Positions 7,544 through 14,435 of a stretch of DNA of 52,440 nt are shown here, piece after piece; the first letter of the stretch is position 1; every line of letters begins with the position of its first letter. Source of the stretch: Streptomyces rubellomurinus (GTDB lineage: Bacteria; Actinomycetota; Actinomycetes; Streptomycetales; Streptomycetaceae). The translations under genes were made by a program, and so were the position numbers. A model generated the notes under the pieces. The model did no database searches. It was given only the letters and a program-made list of their open reading frames with translations, and was not told the origin of the DNA. The stretch spans positions 1-52,440 of the forward strand of contig NZ_JZKH01000054.1 of NCBI RefSeq assembly GCF_000961885.1, in the 5' to 3' direction.

Positions 7544-8737
7544 TCACCGGGTGCCGGGGGCTCCCGCGCACAGCGCGTGGTCGATCAGGGCGCTCGCCGC
7601 CTTCTCCTGGTCCTTGATGTGGTCCAGGGTGTCGCCGCGCGCCTCGGACATGGAGACGACGGCACTGCGCCGACCGTCCTCGGTGACGCCGTTGAGGGTG
7701 ATGAAGCCGCCGTCCCCGCCCTCGTGGCCCCAGTAGTCGCCCCCGCAGGTCAGGCCGCGCTTGACCAGGCCGAGCCCGTACCCGGCGTCGCCCCACAGCT
7801 CCTTGAGCGCCGGGCTCACCGCGACGGTCTGCTTCATCTCGGCCAACTGGCGTGCCGGGAGCAGGCGGCCGCCGAGGAGCGCGCGGAGGAAGAGGTTCTC
7901 GTCCCGCGTGGTGGTGACCCAGGCGAGGTTCTCGTGGTCCACCGGGACCTGGTCGGTGACGTCCAGGCGGGCGTCCGGGCCGAAGTCGGGGCCGTAGTAC
8001 TGGTACGCCCGGGCGTGCGGCCGGGGCAGGGTGGGGGAGGTGCCCGTCCACCTGGTCCGGTCGAGGCCGAGCGGGCGGACGATGCGGTCCTGGACCTCCC
8101 GGTGGGCGGGGCGGCCGGTGGCCTTCTGGATGATCAGGTCGAGCAGGACGTAGCCGGTGTTGGAGTACGTCCACGTCCCGGAGGCCGGGTGGGCCATCGC
8201 GAAGCCCACCAACTGCTCGGGCTCGTAGACGTCGTGGCGCTTCGCGTAGTACGACGCCGGCGAGTCGTACCCGGGCAGGCCGTCGTCGGTGATGCCGCTG
8301 GTGTGCTGGAGCAGGTCGCGGATGCGGACGTCCCGGCCGTCCTTGCCGTTGCCCTTGCCGTCGGTGTGCACCAGGCCCGGCAGCCAGTGGTCGACCGTGT
8401 CGTCCAGGGACAGCCGGCCCTCCGCCTCCAGCTGGAGCACGACGGTCGCGACCAGCGCCTTGGACGTGCTGGCCATCCGGAAGTAGCCGTCGGGATCGAC
8501 CGGGCGGCCGGTGGTCAGGTCGGCGGTGCCGCTGGTGGCGACCGCCTGCCGTCCGTCCGGGCCGATCGCGCGGGCCTGCACGCCGCTGATGCCGAGGTCG
8601 TGGATCGCCTCGGTGTCCCGGCGTAGTTGCTGTGCGGCGGAGGCGGATTCGGCGGGCTGGGCGACGGCGGTGGTCGCGGTCGTACCGAGGAGCGCGGCGG
8701 TGACGGCCGCCGTGGCGAGGTGCTTGCGCAAGATCAT
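7544..8737 (-). CDS. secreted serine hydrolase, class C beta-lactamase / D,D-carboxypeptidase fold
   Basis: A 397-residue exported enzyme. The signal peptide ends near AVAQ (about residue 27). The three active-site motifs are in place: SxxK as S90-T-S-K93, YSN at 191-193, and HEG at 338-340 (the KTG-equivalent HxG). This is the penicillin-binding-protein/esterase fold seen in Streptomyces R61 D-Ala-D-Ala carboxypeptidase. Likely substrates are peptidoglycan stem peptides or small esters; true beta-lactamase activity cannot be told apart from sequence. A perfect hairpin lies just upstream, ending the transcript from the membrane-protein gene, so it has its own promoter. Confidence 0.88.
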   Translation of the reverse strand: MILRKHLATAAVTAALLGTTATTAVAQPAESASAAQQLRRDTEAIHDLGISGVQARAIGPDGRQAVATSGTADLTTGRPVDPDGYFRMASTSKALVATVVLQLEAEGRLSLDDTVDHWLPGLVHTDGKGNGKDGRDVRIRDLLQHTSGITDDGLPGYDSPASYYAKRHDVYEPEQLVGFAMAHPASGTWTYSNTGYVLLDLIIQKATGRPAHREVQDRIVRPLGLDRTRWTGTSPTLPRPHARAYQYYGPDFGPDARLDVTDQVPVDHENLAWVTTTRDENLFLRALLGGRLLPARQLAEMKQTVAVSPALKELWGDAGYGLGLVKRGLTCGGDYWGHEGGDGGFITLNGVTEDGRRSAVVSMSEARGDTLDHIKDQEKAASALIDHALCAGAPGTR

Positions 8738-8804
8738 GGTCCGGACGCTAACGAGTCCGGCCCGGCCCGGCGGGGCGATCGGGGCGCTGATCAGGGATGG
8801 AACA

Positions 8805-8837
8805 GGGTTGTCCCCCAGGGGAGTTGGGGGACAACCC
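8805..8837 (-). terminator. 13-bp hairpin after the membrane-protein gene
   Basis: GGGTTGTCCCCCA (8805-8817) and its exact complement (8825-8837) enclose a seven-base loop. It lies 3' of the gene ending at 8871 and upstream of the serine hydrolase gene, both read leftward. Confidence 0.8.
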
Positions 8838-8870
8838 CGAGGCGGGGTCAGGGGGCTCAGCTCGCCGTCG

Positions 8871-9434
8871 TCAGCTCGCCGGCGTCAGGTCGGCGGACGG
8901 CTCGCGGACGATCCAGAAGCGGGACTCGCGGTAGGCGGCGGCGTGAGGGTCGTCGGGCGCGACGCGGAACGGGGCGTACGGGCAGAGCAGCCGGCCGCCG
9001 TGCCGCTTCTCCTCGGCGGCCAGCCAGCGGGACTGCCAGAGCATTGCGGCCGCGAGGCCCGCCAGGAACATGCCCGCCGGCACCCCGGTCGCGGCGCCGA
9101 TCCCGATGCCGATCGCCAGGACCAGCAGCAGCGGGACGGTGAGGGTGCGGGAGAGCAGGTCGAAGGTCCGGTCCGGGGCGACCGGCTCGGCGGTCGCCGG
9201 CGGCGGGGTCAGCCGCGCCAGCCGGGTCTCGTACCAGGGACGGCGGAGCTTCAGCAGCGCGCAGAACGTCGACACGAAGAGCAGCGCGGCCGTACCGATC
9301 CCCGCCACCGGGTCGAGGCGGTTCGGGCCGTCCAGGAACGCGGGCACGCAGCTCGCCAGGCTCACGCCGAGCAGCAGGGCCCCCTGGATCCGTACCGCCG
9401 CCACGGCGCCCACCAGGCGCAGACCATCACTCAC
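8871..9434 (-). CDS. four-pass membrane protein of unknown function
   Basis: A protein of about 187 residues. Hydrophobic segments occur in two pairs: GAVAAVRIQGALLLGVSLAS and AALLFVSTFCALL, then VPLLLVLAIGIGIGAATGV and FLAGLAAAMLW, joined by a cytoplasmic-looking RRPWYETRLARL loop; the tail is soluble and charged. I prefer GTG 9434, which has GGGGA seven bases before it; ATG 9449 is the other choice. No family recognised. It is probably transcribed alone. Confidence 0.6.
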   Translation of the reverse strand: MSDGLRLVGAVAAVRIQGALLLGVSLASCVPAFLDGPNRLDPVAGIGTAALLFVSTFCALLKLRRPWYETRLARLTPPPATAEPVAPDRTFDLLSRTLTVPLLLVLAIGIGIGAATGVPAGMFLAGLAAAMLWQSRWLAAEEKRHGGRLLCPYAPFRVAPDDPHAAAYRESRFWIVREPSADLTPAS

Positions 9435-9561
9435 GAGCCATCCCCACATCGATCGAAATCCGGGGAATCCTAGCTGGTCGCGGCCGCAGGAAGTCGGCCC
9501 GGCCGACTTCCTGTGCACCGGGGGCGGTCGATGCGCCCGGGGGGCGCGCCCTGGCCGTGTC

Positions 9562-10095
9562 CTACCGGCGCGTGCGCCGGTCTGCGCCCGGGGCGCGGGC
9601 CGCGACGATCAGGCACAGCAGGGCCGCGACCATCGCGACCGCCGCGCCGTACTGCAGCGAGGGTGCCATGTGCCTGCCGTCCTCCAGGGCCTTGTAGAAC
9701 CGGAAGAGCGTGACGCCGGTGAGCAGGCACAGCGCCAGGGCGCCGGTGACCGACAGCCAGACGAGACCGATCTCGGGTGCGAGCAGTCGGAGGAAGGCCA
9801 GGGCGGCGAGCCCGATGGCGATCCACTGGATCGCCTGCAGCGACACGGCGGCGCCGTCGACGTCCGCGAACACCCGGAACGGGCTCCGGATGATGTCGAA
9901 ACCGGTCCACCGCACGTCGCCGCTCCAGCCGCTGCTGTAGCCGACCCAGGGCATCGCCAGCGAGCCGACGGTGAGCGCGGCGAGCAGCAGCGTCGCCACG
10001 GCATTGGTCCGGATCGCGGCGTACGGGGAGGACGGGGATGACGGGGGCGGCACGGGCGGCCCCGGCGGGTGGCCCGGCGGCGGAGGCATGGTCAT
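9562..10095 (-). CDS. four-pass membrane protein with proline-rich N-terminus
   Basis: About 177 residues from ATG 10095. The first 25 residues are rich in proline (PPPPGHPPGPPVPPPSS), a common tail of small streptomycete membrane proteins. Four hydrophobic segments follow (ATLLLAALTVGSLAMPW, QWIAIGLAALAFLRLL, WLSVTGALALCLLTGVTLF, AAVAMVAALLCLIVAA). It is divergent from the hydrolase/MarR operon, sharing a 154-bp promoter region. No clear ribosome binding site is seen, and an ATG two codons inside (10089) is also possible. Function unknown. Confidence 0.6.
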   Translation of the reverse strand: MTMPPPPGHPPGPPVPPPSSPSSPYAAIRTNAVATLLLAALTVGSLAMPWVGYSSGWSGDVRWTGFDIIRSPFRVFADVDGAAVSLQAIQWIAIGLAALAFLRLLAPEIGLVWLSVTGALALCLLTGVTLFRFYKALEDGRHMAPSLQYGAAVAMVAALLCLIVAARAPGADRRTRR

Positions 10096-10197
10096 AGCCC
10101 GGATGGTCGGCCAACTGACCTGGGAGCGCAAGGGGTTGGGCCGAACCGGGGTCGGCCTCCGGGGCGGGCCGGAACGGGGATCGGCTTCGAGTCGACA

Positions 10198-10213
10198 TGT
10201 GACCCAGATCACA
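10198..10213. promoter_or_regulatory. CRP-like site, perfect TGTGA-N6-TCACA
   Basis: TGTGACCCAGATCACA matches the classical CRP/FNR-family consensus exactly in both half-sites, and the flanking bases keep the symmetry. It lies just upstream of the nested palindromes and the start of the hydrolase gene. With a transcription start near 10247, its centre would be close to -41.5, a class II activator position; that start is inferred from a TAATGT -10 element at 10237-10242. Confidence 0.6.
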
Positions 10214-10215
10214 TA

Positions 10216-10233
10216 TGTCATGACACATGTGTC
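10216..10233. promoter_or_regulatory. overlapping palindromes, probable MarR operator
   Basis: TGTCATGACA (10216-10225) and GACACATGTGTC (10222-10233) are both perfect palindromes and overlap by four bases. They lie 17 bases before the hydrolase start, over the expected core promoter. The operon's own MarR protein is the natural ligand, since MarR dimers bind such sites and usually autoregulate. The ATG at 10250 has no Shine-Dalgarno sequence and is 8 bases after the TAATGT element, so the mRNA may be leaderless. Confidence 0.6.
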
Positions 10234-10249
10234 GTGTAATGTGTCCGAT

Positions 10250-11005
10250 ATGAACACTTCAGCGAAGTTTCCGACCCTGGTCTTCATCCCCTGCTTCTCG
10301 GGTGCTCCGTGGAGCGCCGAGCAGCTCGCCCCCTACGGCGAGGCGCCCCGGCGGACGCTGCGGCTGCCCGAGGGCGTCGACGACATGGAGCGCTACGCCG
10401 ACCACGTCCAGAACGCGGTCGCGGACCTGGACGACTACGTCCTGGTCGGCGACTCGTTCGGCGCCAACATCGCGCTCGCGCTCGCCACCCGCCGCCCGAA
10501 GGGCCTGCGCGCCCTGGTGCTGTCCGGCGGCTTCGCGGCCAACCCGGTCACCTCGAAGCCCTGGAAGGCCCTGATGCGGGTCATCGGCAAGGCCCGCGGC
10601 CCGCTCTACCGGCAGCTGACCCTGCGGGCCCACGCCCACCGCCTCGCCTCCCCCTTCGACGGCGAGGGGCAGGTGCCCTGGAACGAGGCGCGCAGCCGGG
10701 ACCTGTTCCTCGACAACACCCCGGCCGCCTCCTTCGGCGCCCGCGTGCGGGCCTCCCTGACCGCCGACTACGTCGACGCGCTCGGCCGCGTCCAGGTCCC
10801 GACCCTGGTCCTGAGCCCCTCGCACGACGTGCTGATCGGCGAGGACGCCTCCAAGGTCATGCTCGCGGGCATCCCCGACGCCCGGGAGGTCGTGCTGCCG
10901 CGCACCGGCCACATGTTCCGCTTCTCCCACCCGGTAACGTACGCGGCTGCGGTCGACGACTTCCTCGCCGCCCTGCCGACCACCCCGAAGGACGCTGATG
11001 CGTAA
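10250..11005 (+). CDS. alpha/beta-hydrolase
   Basis: A 251-residue cytoplasmic hydrolase. I chose ATG 10250 because the alpha/beta-fold starts here (FPTLVFIPCFSGAPW) and the DNA upstream is promoter-like. The nucleophile elbow is VGDSFGANIAL (GDSFG, serine about residue 72), the acid is in LVLSPSHDVLIG, and the histidine is in PRTGHMFRFSHP, the standard triad order. It overlaps the MarR gene by eight bases and so is co-translated with it. The usual role of a hydrolase in such a pair is to remove the compound sensed by the MarR protein; the substrate is not evident. Confidence 0.88.
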   Translation: MNTSAKFPTLVFIPCFSGAPWSAEQLAPYGEAPRRTLRLPEGVDDMERYADHVQNAVADLDDYVLVGDSFGANIALALATRRPKGLRALVLSGGFAANPVTSKPWKALMRVIGKARGPLYRQLTLRAHAHRLASPFDGEGQVPWNEARSRDLFLDNTPAASFGARVRASLTADYVDALGRVQVPTLVLSPSHDVLIGEDASKVMLAGIPDAREVVLPRTGHMFRFSHPVTYAAAVDDFLAALPTTPKDADA

Positions 11006-11456
11006 GGCCGAACACCTGCGGTTCGCCATCCTGGCAGCCCAGCGCGAAGGCAACCGGCTGCTGATCCAGGCCCTCAAACCCCACGGCATCACCCCGTCCC
11101 AGGCCGAGGTGCTGCGCCTGCTCCAGCAGCACGGCACCCTGAGCCTGAGCGGGCTCGGGCAGCTCCTGGTGTGCGAGAGCGGAACCAACCCCAGCCGGCT
11201 GGTCGAACGCGTCGTCGCGGCCGGACTGGTCGAGCGCCGCACCGACGCCGAGGACCGCCGCTACCTCCACCTCAGCCTCACCCCCGAGGGCGAGCGCCTG
11301 GCCACCGAGGTCGCCGGCATCGAGGAGCTCCTCTACGTCGGGATGGACGCCGCCTGCGAGGGCCTGGACACCGACGCGATGCTCACCTTCCTCCACCGGT
11401 TCATCGACCCCCTGCCCTCGGGCGAGGCCCTCAACAAACGCCTCGACCTCGGCTGA
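10998..11456 (+). CDS. MarR-family transcriptional regulator
   Basis: A 152-residue winged-helix regulator. The recognition region is SQAEVLRLLQQHGTLSLSGLGQLLVCESGTNPSRLVERVVAAGLVER, and the wing is RRTDAEDRRYLHLSLTPEGERLA, the canonical MarR D-x-R-x(3)-L-x-L-T-x-x-G string. The ATG at 10998 lies inside the hydrolase gene. The overlapping palindromes at 10216-10233 are its likely operator. Confidence 0.93.
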   Translation: MRKAEHLRFAILAAQREGNRLLIQALKPHGITPSQAEVLRLLQQHGTLSLSGLGQLLVCESGTNPSRLVERVVAAGLVERRTDAEDRRYLHLSLTPEGERLATEVAGIEELLYVGMDAACEGLDTDAMLTFLHRFIDPLPSGEALNKRLDLG

Positions 11457-11461
11457 GGCCG

Positions 11462-11545
11462 CTACAGTCCGAGGTCGGTGAGGCCCGGGTGGTCGTCGGG
11501 GCGCCGGCCCGGCGGCCGGTGGTACGTGCGCTCCTCCTCGGTCAT
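11462..11545 (-). CDS. possible 27-residue small protein
   Basis: ATG 11545 to TAG 11462 encodes a 27-residue, highly charged peptide (starts MTEEERTYHRPPGRR, ends GLTDLGL). A GGCAGGAAC ribosome binding site precedes the ATG at proper spacing. It lies in the gap between the MarR gene and the truncated HxlR gene. There is no membrane segment. It could be chance; the good ribosome binding site and early acidic residues are the only support. Confidence 0.3.
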   Translation of the reverse strand: MTEEERTYHRPPGRRPDDHPGLTDLGL

Positions 11546-11590
11546 GTTCCTGCCCCTCGAACGGCGGGACCCGGCAGGCGGCTCGGGCCG

Positions 11591-11860
11591 TCAGCGGATG
11601 TCCGAGCCGGGGTGGGCCTCGTCCCAGGAGCGGCGGGCGGTGACGATGGCGTCGTGGTGGTCGTAGGACCAGTCCGCCATCGCGCGGACCAGGTGGGTGA
11701 GGCTGTGGCCGAGCGGTGTCAGCTCGTACTCGACCTGGGGCGGGACGGTGGGGTGGACGGTCCGGGAGAGCAGGCCGTCGCGTTCCAGGCGGCGCACCGT
11801 CAGGGTGAGCATGCGCTGGGAGATGCCCGGCAGGGCGCGTTGCAGTTCGCGGAACCGCCG
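11591..11860 (-). pseudogene. truncated HxlR-family regulator (5' end missing)
   Basis: The C-terminal 89 residues of an HxlR winged-helix regulator are intact: RRFRELQRALPGISQRMLT, LERDGLLSRTVHPTVPPQVEYELTPLGHSL, then a terminal helix. Family members have about 30-35 more residues at the N-terminus, including the conserved cysteine region and first helix. Here the similarity stops at about 11860, and the frame beyond it is the antisense of the neighbouring reductase gene. No start codon with a ribosome binding site is seen, so I read this as a broken gene. Confidence 0.75.
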
Positions 11861-12586
11861 TACGCCCTGGGCGAGTTCAACGACGGCGAGGACACCCTGG
11901 GGGAGGCGTTCGCCGGGGTGCGGACGCTGCTGCTGATCTCCGCGGGCGCGGCCGAGGACGACGTGGTGACCGCCCGGCACGGCGCGGCGATCGCGGCGGC
12001 GGAGGCGGCGGGCGTCGAGCACGTCGTCTACACCAGCCTGTCCGGCGACGGCGACCACCTCCCCTACGCGCTCGCGCACCGCTGGACCGAGCGGCGGCTG
12101 CGCGAGTCGGCGACCCTGCGCTGGACGGTGCTGCGCAACGGCCTCTACGCCGAGCTGCTGGCCGCGATCGCCGCGCCCGGCCCGGACGGGGTGATCACCG
12201 CGCCGCTCGGCGACGGCCGGCTGGCCGCGGTGGCCCGGGCCGACCTCGCCGAGGTGGCGGCCGCCGTCGCGCTGGCGCCCGAGGCGCACGCGGGCCGGAC
12301 GTACGAGCTGGTGGGGGTGCGGGCGGTGGGTGGCGCGGAGCTGGCGGAGGCGCTGGGCGCCGAGTACCGCCCGGGCGCGCTGGGCGCGGCCCGGGCGGCG
12401 GTGGCGGCCTCGGACGTGCTGGACTTCCAGGTGCCGATGCTGGTGGGCACCTGCTCGGCGATCGCGCACGGCTTCCTGGCCGGGCCGGGCGGGCCGGGCG
12501 ACCTCGCGGCGCTGCTCGGCCGCCCGCCCCGCCCGGCCCTGGAGGTCATCGTGCCGGGGACGGTCCGCGAGACCGGGCTCGGCTAG
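11861..12586 (+). pseudogene. truncated NmrA-type NAD(P)-binding reductase (5' end missing)
   Basis: About 240 residues match atypical SDR/NmrA quinone-reductase-like proteins from the middle onward: LGEAFAGVRTLLLISAG, AAAEAAGVEHVVYTSLSG, LRWTVLRNGLYAELL, then the C-terminal part to TAG 12586. The N-terminal Rossmann strand with its GATGxxG NAD(P) loop, about 45 residues, is absent. The similarity starts at the same place where the HxlR remnant stops. No plausible start is present. A long open frame continues upstream, but that part is the antisense of HxlR and MarR. Broken by deletion is the simplest reading. Confidence 0.75.
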
Positions 12587-13278
12587 GCCCCGTTGATGAG
12601 GTCCTGGATGACCTGCGGTGCCTCACTGGCCTGCAGCGTGGTTCCTGGAATCGTGCCTTCGATCGCCTCGATCTTGCTCTGCATCGCCTGCATTTGGTCA
12701 CTGGTCAGATCGCCGACGAGGGTGTCGGTGGAGACTTGGGCTGAGGCGGCGACGTCTGCCGCGTACTGATCGGGCGTGTTGCCGTCGGACGCGGGAGCGT
12801 ACTTGCGGAAGGCCTCCAGGATCGACAGCGTCGGGTACGGACCTTGCCCGAGGAAGGAGGCGATCGCGGCGAAGCCGGTGTCGTGATCGGGGAAGATCAG
12901 GAAGTGGTGCCAGTTGAACTTGTTGGGGAACTGTCCGAAGTCCGGTCCGCCGGGAACGCCTGTGAGGTTGCCGGGATTGTTGTTGAGCCACGCGTGGCTT
13001 CCGGCGCCGGTGCGGAGATGCGGCTGGCCCCTGCGGATCTCGCTGTCGTAGATCACGAAGTTGAAGATGTGGATGCCGTTGTTGCGGTAGTCGTTCGGAT
13101 CGTTGGGATCGGCACCGGAGAACCACTGCAACCGCGGGATGTTGAGGTCCGTCGAGGTTTGCTCCCCGGATATCGCGAACTCGTTGCCCTGGCCGTCGTA
13201 GTACCAGATGTGGTCGCCTGATTCGAGGGCCATGATCTGCCGCCCATCGGAGTAGAACTCGGGCACATACCTGTACAT
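12583..13278 (-). CDS. muramidase/lytic-transglycosylase-like protein, possibly phage- or injection-system-derived
   Basis: A 231-residue protein whose middle resembles virion-associated and effector muramidases: AWLNNNPGNLTG, then an F..F...F.IFPDHDTGFAAIASFL stretch, then TLSILEAFRKYAPASDGNTPDQYAADVAA. That succession (NNPGN, pseudo-repeat G-F-A-A-I, KYAPxxDxN) is common in lysozyme-like domains of phage structural proteins. The N-terminus (YYDGQGNEFAISGEQ) is unrelated to any fold I know. No signal peptide is seen. Codon use is looser and base composition visibly lower in G+C than the neighbours, suggesting transfer. Its stop shares the CTAG tetranucleotide with the convergent reductase remnant. 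Confidence 0.55.
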   Translation of the reverse strand: MYRYVPEFYSDGRQIMALESGDHIWYYDGQGNEFAISGEQTSTDLNIPRLQWFSGADPNDPNDYRNNGIHIFNFVIYDSEIRRGQPHLRTGAGSHAWLNNNPGNLTGVPGGPDFGQFPNKFNWHHFLIFPDHDTGFAAIASFLGQGPYPTLSILEAFRKYAPASDGNTPDQYAADVAASAQVSTDTLVGDLTSDQMQAMQSKIEAIEGTIPGTTLQASEAPQVIQDLINGA

Positions 13279-13340
13279 CCAGTCTGTGCGGCGCCGTCCG
13301 GGGCCGCAACGCGGGCGGCCGCAGCCCGGAGCCCGGTCGC

Positions 13341-13375
13341 GTGAGAGCCCGTCAGCGATGCTGACGAACTCTCAC
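13341..13375 (-). terminator. hairpin overlapping the stop codon of the ADP-ribosylglycohydrolase gene
   Basis: GTGAGAG/CTCTCAC (13341-13347, 13369-13375) and GTCAGC/GCTGAC (13351-13356, 13360-13365) make a two-part stem with a three-by-three internal loop. The TGA stop of the leftward gene (13374-13372) lies within it. Confidence 0.65.
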
Positions 13376-14316
13376 GCAGGATCGAGGCCGGCCTCCGCCG
13401 CCGCCTCGGCGACCCAGGCCGGCAGCGACTCGCGGCAGGCCAGCCACTGCGGCGGTACGGCGGCCAGGCCGGTGCGGGCGGCGACCACGCCGCCGGTGAT
13501 GGCGCAGGTGGTGTCCACGTCGCCCAGGCCCTCGGCGGTCGTCCACAGGGCGTCGGTCAGGCTGTCGAGGTGGTGCGCGGCGGACCAGAGCGCGAACGGC
13601 ACGGTGTCGGCCGCCGAGATCCGCTGCCCGTTGCCGAGCAGGTCGGCGGCCCGCCAGGGTTCGGTGGCGGCGGACAGGTCGGCGGCGCGGCGCAGCCCGT
13701 CCCGGACGGCGCCCGGGGGCGTACGGTCGGCGACCTCGGTGAGCAGGGCGGCGCCGGCGATCCCGGACGTGCTGCGGCCGCGCGCGGCCAGGGCCGCCGC
13801 CAGGGCGACGGCGACCGCCCCGGCGACGCCCTCCGGGTGCGCGTGGGTGACCTCGGCGGACAGTGCCGCCTGCTCGGCGGCCTCGTCCAGGTCCTCGTGG
13901 AACCAGGCGCCCAGCGGCGCCACCCGCATCGCCGCGCCGTTGCCGAGGCTGCCCCGGCCGTCGAACAGCGCGTGCGCCTCGGTGCGCCAACTCGCGGGAT
14001 CGGCCCAGAGCTTGGGCAGCAGCTCGTGCATGCCGTAGCCGTAGCCGCGCCCGGAGTCGGCGCGGTAGGCGGCGCCGAAGGCCTGGGCGAGCCGTTCCTG
14101 GTGCACGGCGTCGAAGGCGGTCAGGATGCCGAAGACGGACAGCGCCATCGCGGTGTCGTCGGTCCAGTGCCAGGGGCCCTCCTCGGGCGTGCGCCGGGCC
14201 CTGATCTGGTCGAACGCCTCTCGGGGCGAGCGGAACAGGGGGAACCAGCGCTCCCCGAATCCGTCCCCGAGGGCCAGGCCCTCCACAGAGTCACGAGCGG
14301 CGGCGAAGGATGTCAT
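13372..14316 (-). CDS. ADP-ribosylglycohydrolase family protein
   Basis: A 314-residue member of the DraG/ARH fold, which removes ADP-ribose from proteins or small molecules with two divalent metals. The N-terminus has GLALGDGFGERWF (about 13-25), and the first metal site is WHWTDDTAMALSV (about 49-61). SLGNGAAMRVAPLGAWF is the substrate-loop block, and GLGDVDTTCAITGGVVAAR near the C-terminus supplies the remaining metal ligands. Length is normal for the family. It appears monocistronic. The cellular substrate is unknown. Confidence 0.9.
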   Translation of the reverse strand: MTSFAAARDSVEGLALGDGFGERWFPLFRSPREAFDQIRARRTPEEGPWHWTDDTAMALSVFGILTAFDAVHQERLAQAFGAAYRADSGRGYGYGMHELLPKLWADPASWRTEAHALFDGRGSLGNGAAMRVAPLGAWFHEDLDEAAEQAALSAEVTHAHPEGVAGAVAVALAAALAARGRSTSGIAGAALLTEVADRTPPGAVRDGLRRAADLSAATEPWRAADLLGNGQRISAADTVPFALWSAAHHLDSLTDALWTTAEGLGDVDTTCAITGGVVAARTGLAAVPPQWLACRESLPAWVAEAAAEAGLDPA

Positions 14317-14363
14317 CCGGGCATCCTGTCAGCCGCCGCCGTGCCCGTGCAGCGGGTTTTCGA

Positions 14364-14435
14364 TCACTTCCCGGGTCACTTCCCGGGTCACTTCCCGGGT
14401 CACTCCCCGAGTCGCTCCCCGAGTCGCTCCCCGAG
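14364..14435. repeat. six 12-bp tandem units spanning the stop codon of the quinone oxidoreductase gene
   Basis: Units of the form TCACTTCCCGGG run from 14364 to 14435: three identical, then TCACTCCCCGAG, then two TCGCTCCCCGAG. Read leftward, the last units encode LGER-LGER-LGE and a stop; the next three repeat the TGA in frame every 12 bases. The array thus gave the protein its repeated C-terminal tail and multiplied the stop codon. Confidence 0.9.

Noticed and set aside
11171..12586. A single long plus-strand frame of 471 codons that joins the MarR region to the NmrA reductase
   Set aside because: Its first part is the antisense of the HxlR remnant and overlaps the MarR gene in another frame. 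Only the part after about 11860 resembles a protein family.
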